A stretch of 57,479 nucleotides of DNA from assembly GCA_022770625.1 (NCBI GenBank), contig JALEHK010000089.1:1-57479 (forward strand), in the 5' to 3' direction. A model generated the notes under the pieces. The model was not told the origin of the DNA. It did no database searches and saw nothing but the letters and a program-made list of their open reading frames with translations. This DNA is from Oscillospiraceae bacterium (GTDB lineage: Bacteria > Bacillota > Clostridia > Oscillospirales > Ruminococcaceae). Shown here in pieces: positions 7,807 through 16,167 of this stretch; the stretch's first letter is position 1; every line of letters starts with the position of its first letter. The position numbers were made by a program, and so were the translations under genes.

Positions 7807-8943
7807 ATGGTTTATTTTGATCAGGCGGCGACCTCCTACCCCAAGCCGGAGCGGGTGATCCGGGCGGTTTCGGAAGCGCTTTTGCAAGGCGGAAACCCCG
7901 GTCACGGCGGGCACAGACTGGCAATGGAGGGAGCGGAAAGGCTCTACCGCGCGCGGGAAACGGCCGCCCGCTTTTTTAAGGCCGAACCGGAACAGGTCGT
8001 TTTTACCCCTTCCTGTACCGTGGCGCTCAACATGGCGATCAAGGGGATCATGGCGGGCGGCGGACATCTTCTGATCTCGGACAGCGACCATAACGCTTCA
8101 CTTCGTCCGGCGTCGGCGCTCGTGCGGGCGGGGAAATGCCGGGCGGAGGCGTTTTTGGTTGTTGAGGGAAACCCGGAAAAGACGCTCTCGGGGCTTCGTG
8201 CCAAAATTCGTCCCGATACCCGGGCGGTCGTATGTACCCACGCGTCCAACGTGACGGGGAACGTCCTTCCGGTGGAGGGGATCCGCGCGCTCTGTAAGGA
8301 AAAGGGGATTTTGTTCATTCTCGACGCGGCGCAGACAGCGGGGCTTTTGCCGGTCAGGGCGGAGATGGCGGACGTTCTCTGCATCCCAGGGCACAAGGGA
8401 CTGCTGGGACCGATGGGAACGGGGATGATGATCGTCGGGAAGGGCATTTTTCTCCCGACGATTTTAGAGGGCGGAACCGGAACCGCGTCGCTGGAACCGG
8501 GGATGCCGGAAGAAAGTCCCGAGCGGTTTGAGCCGGGGACGGTCAACTTTCCCGGTATCATGGGACTTGCCGCGGGGATCGAAGAGGTGGAAAAGAGAGG
8601 GATGGAGGCGGTCTATCGGCAGGAACTGGAGACAGCCGCACTCTTTTACCGGGGTGCGCGGGAGATACCGGGAGTACGCCTCCATTCACTCCCGCCGGTT
8701 TACGGGAAGAGCGTACCGACCGTCAGCTTTACGATTGGGGACGCCGGAAGCGCCGAAACTTCCGAGCGGCTTTCACAGGAAGGGTTCATGCTCCGCGGGG
8801 GATACCACTGCGCCGGGCTGATCCACCGGCGGCTGAAAACCGAACGCACCGGAACCGTCCGCTTTTCCTGCGGGGCGGGAACGGGAAAAAGGGAAGTTTT
8901 AAGATTTTTGGAAATTGTACAGAAAATCGCCAGGGAAGGTTGA
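7807..8943 (+). CDS. Cysteine desulfurase / selenocysteine lyase-like aminotransferase class V
   Basis: 378 aa, complete. A PLP enzyme taking sulfur (or selenium) from cysteine (or selenocysteine) to leave alanine. The N-terminal YFDQAATSYPKP, the substrate region THASNVTG, the DAAQTAG Asp, and the PLP lysine at residue 197 in IPGHKGLLGP are all visible. The likely persulfide cysteine is Cys335 in GGYHCAGLIH. This resembles the desulfurase subfamily paired with DUF3343 and, in some genomes, SelD. No selD or molybdenum-enzyme genes are visible here, so sulfur or selenium specificity is open. Confidence 0.88.
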   Translation: MVYFDQAATSYPKPERVIRAVSEALLQGGNPGHGGHRLAMEGAERLYRARETAARFFKAEPEQVVFTPSCTVALNMAIKGIMAGGGHLLISDSDHNASLRPASALVRAGKCRAEAFLVVEGNPEKTLSGLRAKIRPDTRAVVCTHASNVTGNVLPVEGIRALCKEKGILFILDAAQTAGLLPVRAEMADVLCIPGHKGLLGPMGTGMMIVGKGIFLPTILEGGTGTASLEPGMPEESPERFEPGTVNFPGIMGLAAGIEEVEKRGMEAVYRQELETAALFYRGAREIPGVRLHSLPPVYGKSVPTVSFTIGDAGSAETSERLSQEGFMLRGGYHCAGLIHRRLKTERTGTVRFSCGAGTGKREVLRFLEIVQKIAREG

Positions 8944-8968
8944 AATCCGCAGGAAAAGTTGTTACAAT
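8940..8968 (+). promoter_or_regulatory. Sigma-A-type promoter of cdaA-cdaR
   Basis: TTGAAA (8940-8945), a 17-nt spacer and TACAAT (8963-8968). It overlaps the desulfurase stop codon. Confidence 0.7.
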
Positions 8969-9084
8969 AATAGTGGAGCAGGATAGGCTTATGATGGCTT
9001 ATGCCAAAAGTATATCCCTCATTTTTTATCAAAAGAAAAAGAAACGGTTGATATATAGTTCGTGACAATCAATAGAGGTGACAA

Positions 9085-10005
9085 ATGATGAACTATCTTG
9101 CGCAGTTCTGGCCGCGTCTGTGGCATATGATCGTAAGCTATCTTGCCCAATGTTGGGAGGCCATTCAGCTTGCGATCGGCGATTTTAACATTTTCAGGGA
9201 TACGATCGATATTGCCCTGATCGCCTATATTATCTATAAAGGGATCCAGATCATCCGCGAGACCCGCGCAAGCCAGCTCGTCAAGGGTATTCTCCTTCTT
9301 GCCGGACTTTATATCGTCGTTTATGCCGCGCAGCTCCGCACGACCTTGTGGCTCTTGAACAAGGTCATCGAGATGGGAATCCTCATCATCTTTATCGTCT
9401 TTCAGCCGGAGCTTCGCAGCATTTTGGAACGCGCCGGACGAACCAATCTGAGTGTCTTTCCGTTCTCCCATTCGGAAAATTCGCTTCGTCAGGCGACGAT
9501 CTGGGGAGAACCGATCGATGTGGTCTGTGAAGCGGCGCAGCGGCTTTCGATCACGGCGACCGGCGCGCTGATCGTTATCGAGCGGGAAGTCAAGCTGGGC
9601 GACCAGATCCGAACCGGCGTGGTCGTTGACGCGGTCCCGAGCGTGGAACTGATCGGCAACATCTTCTTCAAGAACTCGCCGCTTCATGACGGAGCGATGA
9701 TTATGCGCGATGGAAAGGTGTATGCTGCCGGGTGCTTCCTCCCAAAACCCAAGCAGGAGCAGGATATTGACAAGAGCTTAGGCTCCCGTCACCGCGCCGC
9801 GATCGGCATCAGTGAGGTTTCCGATTCGCTTACGATCGTCGTTTCGGAGGAAACGGGCGGAATGTCGCTTGCAGTCAATGGGCGGCTGATCCGCAATCTG
9901 TCGGTCGAAAAGCTCCACCAGACACTTGACTATTATCTTCTCCCGCATGAAGAGGCGGCGGACAAAAAGAAAAAGCCGCCGATCTTCTACCGCAGGGCAA
10001 AGTGA
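9085..10005 (+). CDS. cdaA: Diadenylate cyclase CdaA
   Basis: 306 aa. Condenses two ATP into cyclic di-AMP, which controls potassium, osmolyte and cell-wall homeostasis in Firmicutes. The N-terminal hydrophobic region (to about residue 95) would form the usual three membrane helices, with the DAC domain in the cytosol. Catalytic motifs are intact: DGA at 202-204 (LHDGAMI) and RHR at 235-237 (GSRHRAAIG). The C-terminal tail after about residue 270 is longer than in Bacillus and is lysine-rich. cdaR follows directly. I see no glmM within the window, which often completes this cluster. Confidence 0.95.
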   Translation: MMNYLAQFWPRLWHMIVSYLAQCWEAIQLAIGDFNIFRDTIDIALIAYIIYKGIQIIRETRASQLVKGILLLAGLYIVVYAAQLRTTLWLLNKVIEMGILIIFIVFQPELRSILERAGRTNLSVFPFSHSENSLRQATIWGEPIDVVCEAAQRLSITATGALIVIEREVKLGDQIRTGVVVDAVPSVELIGNIFFKNSPLHDGAMIMRDGKVYAAGCFLPKPKQEQDIDKSLGSRHRAAIGISEVSDSLTIVVSEETGGMSLAVNGRLIRNLSVEKLHQTLDYYLLPHEEAADKKKKPPIFYRRAK

Positions 10006-10046
10006 TCCGGACACGAGTGTCCTGACAGGAAGGAGTGCAGATATCC

Positions 10047-11387
10047 TTGGATAAAAAGCAAAAGACTTCTCCCACTCCGGAGAAAAAAGTGAAAAAAGAG
10101 AAAAAGCCCCGCCGTCCGCTCAGCTTTCAGGCGCTTTTCGGCAACAACAAATTCGTCCTCTTCTTTTCGGTCATCAGTGCGGTCATTTTGTGGTTCGCGG
10201 TCAGTTCGCAGGACAAGGATGATTTTAACCGCACCATCACCAACATTCCGGTCACCGTAAACTATGAGAACTCGATCGCGCAGGATCTGGGGCTGGAGAT
10301 CATCGGCAGCATCCAGACGACTGTTGACGTCACCGTTACCGGTAAGCGCGGTGCGATCAGTTCGCTGACAGCCGATGACTTTACCGCGTCGGTCGCGCTT
10401 TCGTCGGTCACCAAGGCGGGAACCTATAATCTTGAGATCCGTGTCCTTCGCAAGAAGGTCAGTTCAGAGTATACCTATGGGATCGCGTCCGGTTCACCGA
10501 CCGAAGTGACGCTGACTTTTGACCGGGTCATCAGCCGCACCTTCCCGATCGAGATCAGTACGCCCGGCCTTTCGGCGTCGGAAGGGTATCTGATGGAGAC
10601 GGCATATGCTGATATCGATTATGTGACCGTTACCGGCCCGCAGTCGGAGGTCAACCGGATCAGCCGCTGCGTCATCAACATCCCGACCGAGCAGGAACTT
10701 TCCGAAACGCTTACGACGACCGGCACAGTTGCTTTCCTGGATGATACCGGGGCGGCGGTCGAAAGCGAGAATCTGGAATACGATCATGATTCCGTTTCGG
10801 TGACGGTTCCGATCTATAAGACGAAGGAACTGGATCTGAATGTTGAGTTTATCAATGTTCCGAAGGGCTTCCCGATCGAACAGCTCAAATACACCCTTTC
10901 CCGCAACAGCATTCTGGTCGCGTCGCCCGGTGAAACGATCGACAACATCGGTTCGATCACCGTCGGCCCGGTCGATTTCAGACAGATCGACATCGGAACT
11001 GAACTGACGCTGGATATTACGCTGAACGCGGGACTGAAAAATGTCGAAAACGTAACGTCGGTCACCGTTACCTTCCCGTCCTACGGGCTGACCTCGCGCT
11101 CGATCGATCTGGACAACTTTGTGATTGAAAACCTTCCTTCCGGTGTGACCGTATCGCCGCTGAGCGATAAGATCGAGGGAATCCGGATCGTCGGCGATTC
11201 GTCGATCCTCTCTTCGATGACACAGGAGGATCTGGTCGGAACGATCGATCTTTCTCAGTACAGCATCTCGAGCGGACGTTATACCGTCTCAGTCAAGGTC
11301 TATGTCCAGGGTAAGGTTCTGGCATGGGCGGTCGGAGAGTACACGGTCGATATTGAAGTAACGCCGAAGGATACTTCAGGAAGCTGA
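10047..11387 (+). CDS. cdaR: YbbR-domain regulator CdaR
   Basis: 446 aa from TTG 10047, which lies 11 bases after AGGAAGGAG; a GTG at 10035 overlaps that ribosome site and is less likely. A lysine-rich cytosolic tail is followed by one membrane helix (around KFVLFFSVISAVILWFAV). The rest is outside the cell, built of repeated YbbR modules (for example residues starting ITNIPVTVNYEN, FPIEISTPGL, LNVEFINVPKGF). CdaR binds CdaA and tunes its activity. The gap to cdaA is about 40 bases, so the two form an operon. Confidence 0.9.
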   Translation: MDKKQKTSPTPEKKVKKEKKPRRPLSFQALFGNNKFVLFFSVISAVILWFAVSSQDKDDFNRTITNIPVTVNYENSIAQDLGLEIIGSIQTTVDVTVTGKRGAISSLTADDFTASVALSSVTKAGTYNLEIRVLRKKVSSEYTYGIASGSPTEVTLTFDRVISRTFPIEISTPGLSASEGYLMETAYADIDYVTVTGPQSEVNRISRCVINIPTEQELSETLTTTGTVAFLDDTGAAVESENLEYDHDSVSVTVPIYKTKELDLNVEFINVPKGFPIEQLKYTLSRNSILVASPGETIDNIGSITVGPVDFRQIDIGTELTLDITLNAGLKNVENVTSVTVTFPSYGLTSRSIDLDNFVIENLPSGVTVSPLSDKIEGIRIVGDSSILSSMTQEDLVGTIDLSQYSISSGRYTVSVKVYVQGKVLAWAVGEYTVDIEVTPKDTSGS

Positions 11388-11449
11388 CTTCCGGGAGTTA
11401 ATTCCCGAAAAGCAGTTTCCGGAAGCGGACGCCGGATACGGATGACACC

Positions 11450-11475
11450 GGGGCTGCCGGACAGGCAGCCCCTTT
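11450..11475 (+). terminator. Terminator-like hairpin after cdaR
   Basis: GGGGCTGCC (11450-11458) pairs with GGCAGCCCC (11464-11472), loop GGACA, followed by a weak T/C tract. Confidence 0.65.
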
Positions 11476-11508
11476 CCCTTCTATAAATGAAAGAAAGGCA
11501 AAGAATTC

Positions 11509-13095
11509 ATGCTCCTTTTTCCCAACATCAAAACCCCCCTCGGAAGCGGAGAGGAAGCGGCTGTCCATCAGGCGCTCGGCCTTCTTCGGCTTCCGAAAGA
11601 GGATATTTTAGAAAGCTATGTTTCCAAATCCTCGCTGGACGCCCGCAGACGCGCCGCGATTCACCTTGTATCGACGGTCGCTGTACGGCTGAATGTCGAT
11701 GAGGAGAAGATCGCCGGGAAGCTCTCTTCCCGAGGGATACAGGTCACCTATAAACCGGACGAGGTGTTTGCACCCAAAAAGGGAACCAAACACCTTTCTA
11801 CTCCCATCGTGATCGCCGGGTTCGGACCGGCCGGGATTTTTGCGGCATCGCTTCTCGCGGAGGAAGGGTATCGGGTCTGTGTTTTGGAACGCGGAGGAGA
11901 TATGGACGAGCGGGTCGGGAAGGTGAATGCCTTCTGGCAGACCGGTGTTCTCGATACCGGCTGCAACGTTCAGTTTGGCGAAGGCGGTGCGGGAACCTTT
12001 TCGGACGGAAAACTCACCACTCGGATCAATGATCCGCTCTGCGGCTATGTTCTGGAACGGTTCGGAGCGCACGGTGCGCCCAAAGAAACGCTTCGCCGCG
12101 CAAAGCCCCATATCGGCACTGATAAGCTGCGCGGGGTCGTTCGGTCGATGCGGGAGGAAATCATTCGAAATGGCGGAGAGGTTCGCTTCCACGCGGCGCT
12201 GACCGGGCTGAGAATCGAAAACGGAGCGCTGAAGGCGGTAGAAGTAAACGGCGAGGAGATGGCCTGCGAACGGCTGATTCTTGCGATCGGCCATTCGGCG
12301 AGAGATACCTTTGAGATGCTCAAAAAAGCGGGCGTACCGATGGAGCCGAAACCCTTCTCGGTCGGCGTCCGGATCGAGCACCGGCAGGAGCTGATCGATC
12401 GGGGATTGTACGGAGAACTGTCCGGACGGGATGATCTTCCGCCCGGAGAGTATCAGCTTTCCCACCGGGAGAACGGACGGGCGGTCTATACCTTCTGTAT
12501 GTGTCCGGGCGGACTGGTCGTACCGGCGGCATCGGAAGAGGGTGAGGTCGTTACCAACGGCATGAGCGAATATAAGCGGGACCGGGAAAACGCAAACGCG
12601 GCGGTCGCGGTATCGGTCAGCAGCAGCGATTTCGGCTCCGATCCGCTGGACGGCATCCGCTTTCAGCGGGAGCTGGAAGCGCGGGCATTTCTGGCGGGCG
12701 GAAAGAGTTACCGTGCGCCTGCCGCTGATGTCGGGCATTTTCTGGACGGGAAGAAGGGGCTTTCGATCGGAAGGGTGACCCCTTCCTATGCGCTCGGAGT
12801 GGAACCGGTTGATTTTGATCAGATCCTTCCGCCGTTTGTGACCGGAATGCTCCGAACGGGGTTACGGGTCTTTGACCGCAAGCTCCACGGTTTTGGAAGC
12901 GCTGATGCGATCCTGACCGGCGTTGAGACCCGAACCTCTTCTCCGGTACGGATCCCCAGAGGAGAAGATTATCAGTCCTCGGTGCGCGGGCTTTATCCCT
13001 GCGGCGAAGGGGCAGGCTATGCGGGCGGAATCATGAGCGCGGCGGTCGATGGGTTGAAGGTGGCGGCGGCGATTATTGAGGAATACGCTCCGTGA
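11509..13095 (+). CDS. FAD-dependent dehydrogenase (COG2509-type uncharacterised flavoprotein)
   Basis: 528 aa. A Rossmann FAD-binding motif stands unusually deep, around residue 100 (IAGFGPAGIFAASLLAEEG), after an N-terminal domain with the R-AA-I-V...V pattern seen in this family. The segment NVQFGEGGAGTFSDGKL is characteristic, and the C-terminus carries GEGAGYAGGIMSAAVDG, the second FAD contact. Members are widespread in Firmicutes and of unknown substrate. The stop overlaps the GTG start of the next gene by four bases (GTGA), so translation is coupled. A GlcNAc/amino-acid oxidase role cannot be decided from sequence. Confidence 0.86.
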   Translation: MLLFPNIKTPLGSGEEAAVHQALGLLRLPKEDILESYVSKSSLDARRRAAIHLVSTVAVRLNVDEEKIAGKLSSRGIQVTYKPDEVFAPKKGTKHLSTPIVIAGFGPAGIFAASLLAEEGYRVCVLERGGDMDERVGKVNAFWQTGVLDTGCNVQFGEGGAGTFSDGKLTTRINDPLCGYVLERFGAHGAPKETLRRAKPHIGTDKLRGVVRSMREEIIRNGGEVRFHAALTGLRIENGALKAVEVNGEEMACERLILAIGHSARDTFEMLKKAGVPMEPKPFSVGVRIEHRQELIDRGLYGELSGRDDLPPGEYQLSHRENGRAVYTFCMCPGGLVVPAASEEGEVVTNGMSEYKRDRENANAAVAVSVSSSDFGSDPLDGIRFQRELEARAFLAGGKSYRAPAADVGHFLDGKKGLSIGRVTPSYALGVEPVDFDQILPPFVTGMLRTGLRVFDRKLHGFGSADAILTGVETRTSSPVRIPRGEDYQSSVRGLYPCGEGAGYAGGIMSAAVDGLKVAAAIIEEYAP

Positions 13096-14393
13096 GAAAA
13101 AGAGCGCTTTTTTCAGCAAGTGCGGCAATCGCGGCAATCGCGGCGGTCGTGCTCTGCGTTTTCTGCCTGTCCGGGTGTATTTTGGATACCGGCGGTGGAA
13201 TGGAAACCGAAACGATCGTCGAATCTCTTCCGCAAAATCTCGACCCGCAGCTGAATATCTCGGCGATCGGAGAAAAGGTGATCGAGAAGATGTTCAAGCG
13301 GCTGGTCGCGGTCGAAGAGGGGAAGATCGTTCTCTCGGCCGCGGAAAGCTATACTGTATCCGGAGATCGTACAGAATATCTCTTTACCATCCGGGAAGGG
13401 GAAAGCTGGACGGACGGGGAAGCGGTTACCGCACAGGATTATGCCTTTGCGTTTTCCCGAATAGCGGATCCATCTAGTTACAGCCCGTATGCTGAACGGT
13501 TTTCCGGGATCGAATCGGTGAACGCTGAGGATGCGCGGACGCTTCGGATCCGGCTGAAAAGCCCGGACAACCGCTTCCTTTATTTTATGGCAAGCGCGGT
13601 GGCCAGTCCCTGCCGGGAGGATTTCTTTCTTTCAACCCACGGGCGCTATGGACTTTTGCGGGAAACGCTGATTGGAAACGGGGACTGGCAGTTGACGACA
13701 TGGCTTATGGACACCGGAACGCTTCGGCTGCGCGGCAAGACGAGCGGAAACGAGGAAGGTCATTCGATTCTTTACCGCCTTCCGAAAGAGGGAGAACCCC
13801 TTTCGGCGGAAACGAGAGAAAGAGTATACGGACTGACCTTTAGGGAGGATGGGACTTTTGGTTCAGAATCCGCCCGAAAGGCCGTGCTGCTTGATCTTCC
13901 GGCAGAATATCACGATTCTCCGGCAGGTTTTACACCGGAGAGCGACGCGGGGCTTTCTTTCCCGGCGGCCAACCCATCCTTAGCCCGACTCCTTTACCGT
14001 GCGGCTGTGACCGAAACAGATCAGGCCAGACTCGTCCTCCTGGTTTCGGAGGACTCGGGACTGTATGACCGGGTCGCCGCTCTTTCTCAGATCTGGCAGC
14101 AGGACATAGGTCTTTTCTTTTCGATTGAAGTGATCCCGGAGATGGAGGTCATCAGCCGGATGGAGACGGGCGATTATGACGCGGCACTCGTATCGCTTGG
14201 AAACGGATGCGGCGAACCGTTTGGAGAACTGGAGCTTTTTGCGGAATACGCAGGGGAAGAATTCTCCGATCTTTACGATCAGGCGGTACAAGCGCCCGAA
14301 GAGCAGGCGGGGGCGCTCTATGCAGAATGTGAACGAAAAGCGTTTGAGAATGGGCTTTTTATTCCGCTTTTTCAGACGGAAGGGGAAACATGA
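13092..14393 (+). CDS. Short peptide-binding (OppA/SBP family 5) lipoprotein
   Basis: 433 aa from GTG 13092. A lipoprotein signal peptide ends at the lipobox LSGC (about residue 28); its core contains a nine-base repeat coding Ala-Ile-Ala. The N-terminal pattern (ESLPQNLDPQLN, EKMFKRLVAV, WTDGEAVTAQDYAFAFSRI) is that of family 5 solute-binding proteins. At 433 aa it is well short of the usual 520-600 aa, and the C-terminal lobe looks compressed. No permease or ATPase lies beside it, and it is coupled to a flavoprotein gene, so classical peptide uptake is doubtful. Confidence 0.78.
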   Translation: MRKRALFSASAAIAAIAAVVLCVFCLSGCILDTGGGMETETIVESLPQNLDPQLNISAIGEKVIEKMFKRLVAVEEGKIVLSAAESYTVSGDRTEYLFTIREGESWTDGEAVTAQDYAFAFSRIADPSSYSPYAERFSGIESVNAEDARTLRIRLKSPDNRFLYFMASAVASPCREDFFLSTHGRYGLLRETLIGNGDWQLTTWLMDTGTLRLRGKTSGNEEGHSILYRLPKEGEPLSAETRERVYGLTFREDGTFGSESARKAVLLDLPAEYHDSPAGFTPESDAGLSFPAANPSLARLLYRAAVTETDQARLVLLVSEDSGLYDRVAALSQIWQQDIGLFFSIEVIPEMEVISRMETGDYDAALVSLGNGCGEPFGELELFAEYAGEEFSDLYDQAVQAPEEQAGALYAECERKAFENGLFIPLFQTEGET

Positions 14394-14618
14394 TGAGCTA
14401 TGTATCAGAAATGCACGCGCTGATCGGGCATAAAAGCCTGGGCGCGGGAACTTTATGAAGAGACCGGGTTGAAAGCGGAGCGGATGACCCTGCTGACGGT
14501 TTTATCCGGACCGGAATACCGGTTTACTTATCCGAACGGTGATCAGATCCGGCAGCTTCCGCCGCTTGAATCCCGCGCGGCGCAGGTGATCCGTTGTAAT
14601 CCGCAACCTGTCTTTTGA
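14390..14618 (+). pseudogene. Decayed Nudix hydrolase gene
   Basis: The N-terminal piece MSYVSEMHALIGHK (ATG 14393, a typical Nudix start in Firmicutes) runs into a stop at 14456. In the next frame, from about 14436, ARELYEETGLKAERMTLL gives the second half of the Nudix box (REx2EExG) and SGPEYRFTYPNGD matches the following family segment, ending at TGA 14616-14618. The first half of the box and a large middle part are missing, and the C-terminus is short. The remnant overlaps the lipoprotein stop. It looks like an internal deletion with frameshift. Confidence 0.75.
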
Positions 14619-14642
14619 CCGACCCTGAAAGGAATTTTATTC

Positions 14643-15494
14643 ATGCAATTTCTCAAAAATCTCATTTGCGGCGCATTGATCGGTATTTCGAGCATTATCC
14701 CCGGAATGAGCGGCGGGACGATGGCGGTTATCCTCGATATTTTTGACCAGATGATCGGCTCGATCAGTTCTCTGCGTCATACCTTCAAAAAAAGCGTCTG
14801 TTATCTTTTCCCGATCGGACTGGGGATGGCGGCGGGGGTACTGCTCTTTTCCGGTGTTTTGTCCGGACTTCTCGCTTCCTATCCGGTACCGATGCAGTTT
14901 TTCTTTATCGGCGTGGTCGTGGGGAGCATTCCGCTTGTCCTGCGCAAGGGAAGGGAAGAGGCTTTCCGCCCGCACAGCTTTCTCGCGCTGATCGTGACCC
15001 TTGCGGCGATGCTCTGTGTGTATTTTATCCGGCCGGATGATACTGCTGTTCAGCTGATCCGCACACCGGATATGGTGCAGATGGTTCAGCTTGGCCTTTA
15101 CTCGGCTTTTGCGGCGGCGGCTATGGTCATTCCGGGCGTCAGCGGATCGTTTTTCCTGATGCTTTTCGGCGTCTACCACAGCATTCTGGCGGCGGTAAGC
15201 GAACTGAATATGAGCGTACTGATCCCGGTCGGGGTTGGGATGGTGATCGGGATTTTGTTCTGCGCCAAGATCCTCGATATCCTGTTAAAGGCGCATAAGC
15301 AGGCCGTTTATTTCGGAATCCTGGGCTGTGTGATCGGAAGCATCCCGAATATCTGGCCGTCCGGACTAAGCTGCGCGCATATCCTGCCGGCGATCGTATT
15401 CTGCGCGCTCGGCGCGGCAATCTCTTTTTTCGCTTCGTCGGAATGGCTGAGAAACCGGCTTCAGCGGTTGAACGGGAAAAACTGCAAAAAGTAA
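14643..15494 (+). CDS. DUF368 (PopT-type) membrane protein, putative polyprenyl-phosphate translocase
   Basis: 283 aa, almost entirely hydrophobic with about eight membrane segments. The two inverted signature regions are visible: SSIIPGMSGGTMAVIL near the N-terminus and MVIPGVSGSFFLMLFG in the middle. DUF368 proteins were recently linked to flipping the undecaprenyl-phosphate carrier back across the membrane for wall synthesis. The ATG follows AAAGGAA. It sits alone between the Nudix remnant and rpsO; assignment to the family is firm, transport function rests on homologues. Confidence 0.85.
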   Translation: MQFLKNLICGALIGISSIIPGMSGGTMAVILDIFDQMIGSISSLRHTFKKSVCYLFPIGLGMAAGVLLFSGVLSGLLASYPVPMQFFFIGVVVGSIPLVLRKGREEAFRPHSFLALIVTLAAMLCVYFIRPDDTAVQLIRTPDMVQMVQLGLYSAFAAAAMVIPGVSGSFFLMLFGVYHSILAAVSELNMSVLIPVGVGMVIGILFCAKILDILLKAHKQAVYFGILGCVIGSIPNIWPSGLSCAHILPAIVFCALGAAISFFASSEWLRNRLQRLNGKNCKK

Positions 15495-15549
15495 AAAACT
15501 TTTTCGGTTTTCATGCCGGATTTCGTATGCGCCATTTTGGAAAAAACTC

Positions 15550-15578
15550 TTTACAAACCGGTGCGGATATGCTATACT
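15550..15578 (+). promoter_or_regulatory. Sigma-A-type promoter of rpsO
   Basis: TTTACA (15550-15555), a 17-nt spacer and TATACT (15573-15578). The leader of about 100 nt contains a CCCCGATCGGGG palindrome (15618-15629) that could form part of an S15 autoregulatory fold (inference). Confidence 0.7.
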
Positions 15579-15684
15579 TCTATTTGTTGCCGCACAGATG
15601 GTAAAGCGGAGTTTCGCCCCGATCGGGGAATCACCGTTCCCTCTACTATGGTGCAGGCAAAATATATCAAAGAGGTGACTCATC

Positions 15685-15951
15685 ATGATGAGAAAAGAAG
15701 AAAAAACCGAGATCATTGTCAACAACGCACTGCATGAGGGTGACACCGGTTCTCCCGAAGTCCAGATCGCAATCCTCACCAGACGGATCAACGACCTTAC
15801 CGAGCATCTGAAAGCGAACAAGAATGACCATCATTCCCGCCGCGGTCTGCTCAAGATGGTCGGTCGCCGCCGCAATCTTCTGGGCTACCTGCAGAAAAAC
15901 GATATCGAGCGTTACCGCGCGATCGTTGCTAAACTCGGCCTGCGTAAGTAA
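15685..15951 (+). CDS. rpsO: 30S ribosomal protein S15
   Basis: 88 aa (or 87 if the second ATG at 15688 is used). Small-subunit protein binding the central domain of 16S rRNA. The whole family signature is present: [17 protein letters not shown] near the N-terminus and the basic [19 protein letters not shown] segment. Ribosome site GAGGTG lies before the ATG. The order rpsO-pnp is conserved in many bacteria, but here a terminator and a 200-base leader separate the two. Confidence 0.97.
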   Translation: MMRKEEKTEIIVNNALHEGDTGSPEVQIAILTRRINDLTEHLKANKNDHHSRRGLLKMVGRRRNLLGYLQKNDIERYRAIVAKLGLRK

Positions 15952-15966
15952 TCTCTGTGACCGGAT

Positions 15967-15998
15967 AAGGCAGATGGAAACTTCCGTCTGCCTTTTGG
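15967..15998 (+). terminator. Terminator after rpsO
   Basis: AAGGCAGATGG (15967-15977) pairs with CCGTCTGCCTT (15984-15994, one G-U pair), then TTT. Some read-through into pnp is plausible. Confidence 0.75.
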
Positions 15999-16167
15999 TG
16001 TATTAAACAGAAAACGTCATCCATCTTCAGGCAGCCGCTGCCGAAAAACTCTGATGCTGTTTAGCATTAAATCGTACCTCCGGAGGTTCCGGAGGCAGGA
16101 TTTATTGCTAAGCCCCGGAGCTTTGCGCTGGAACGTCTGCCTGAGAAGTCAAAAAAAGGAGGCCCTT

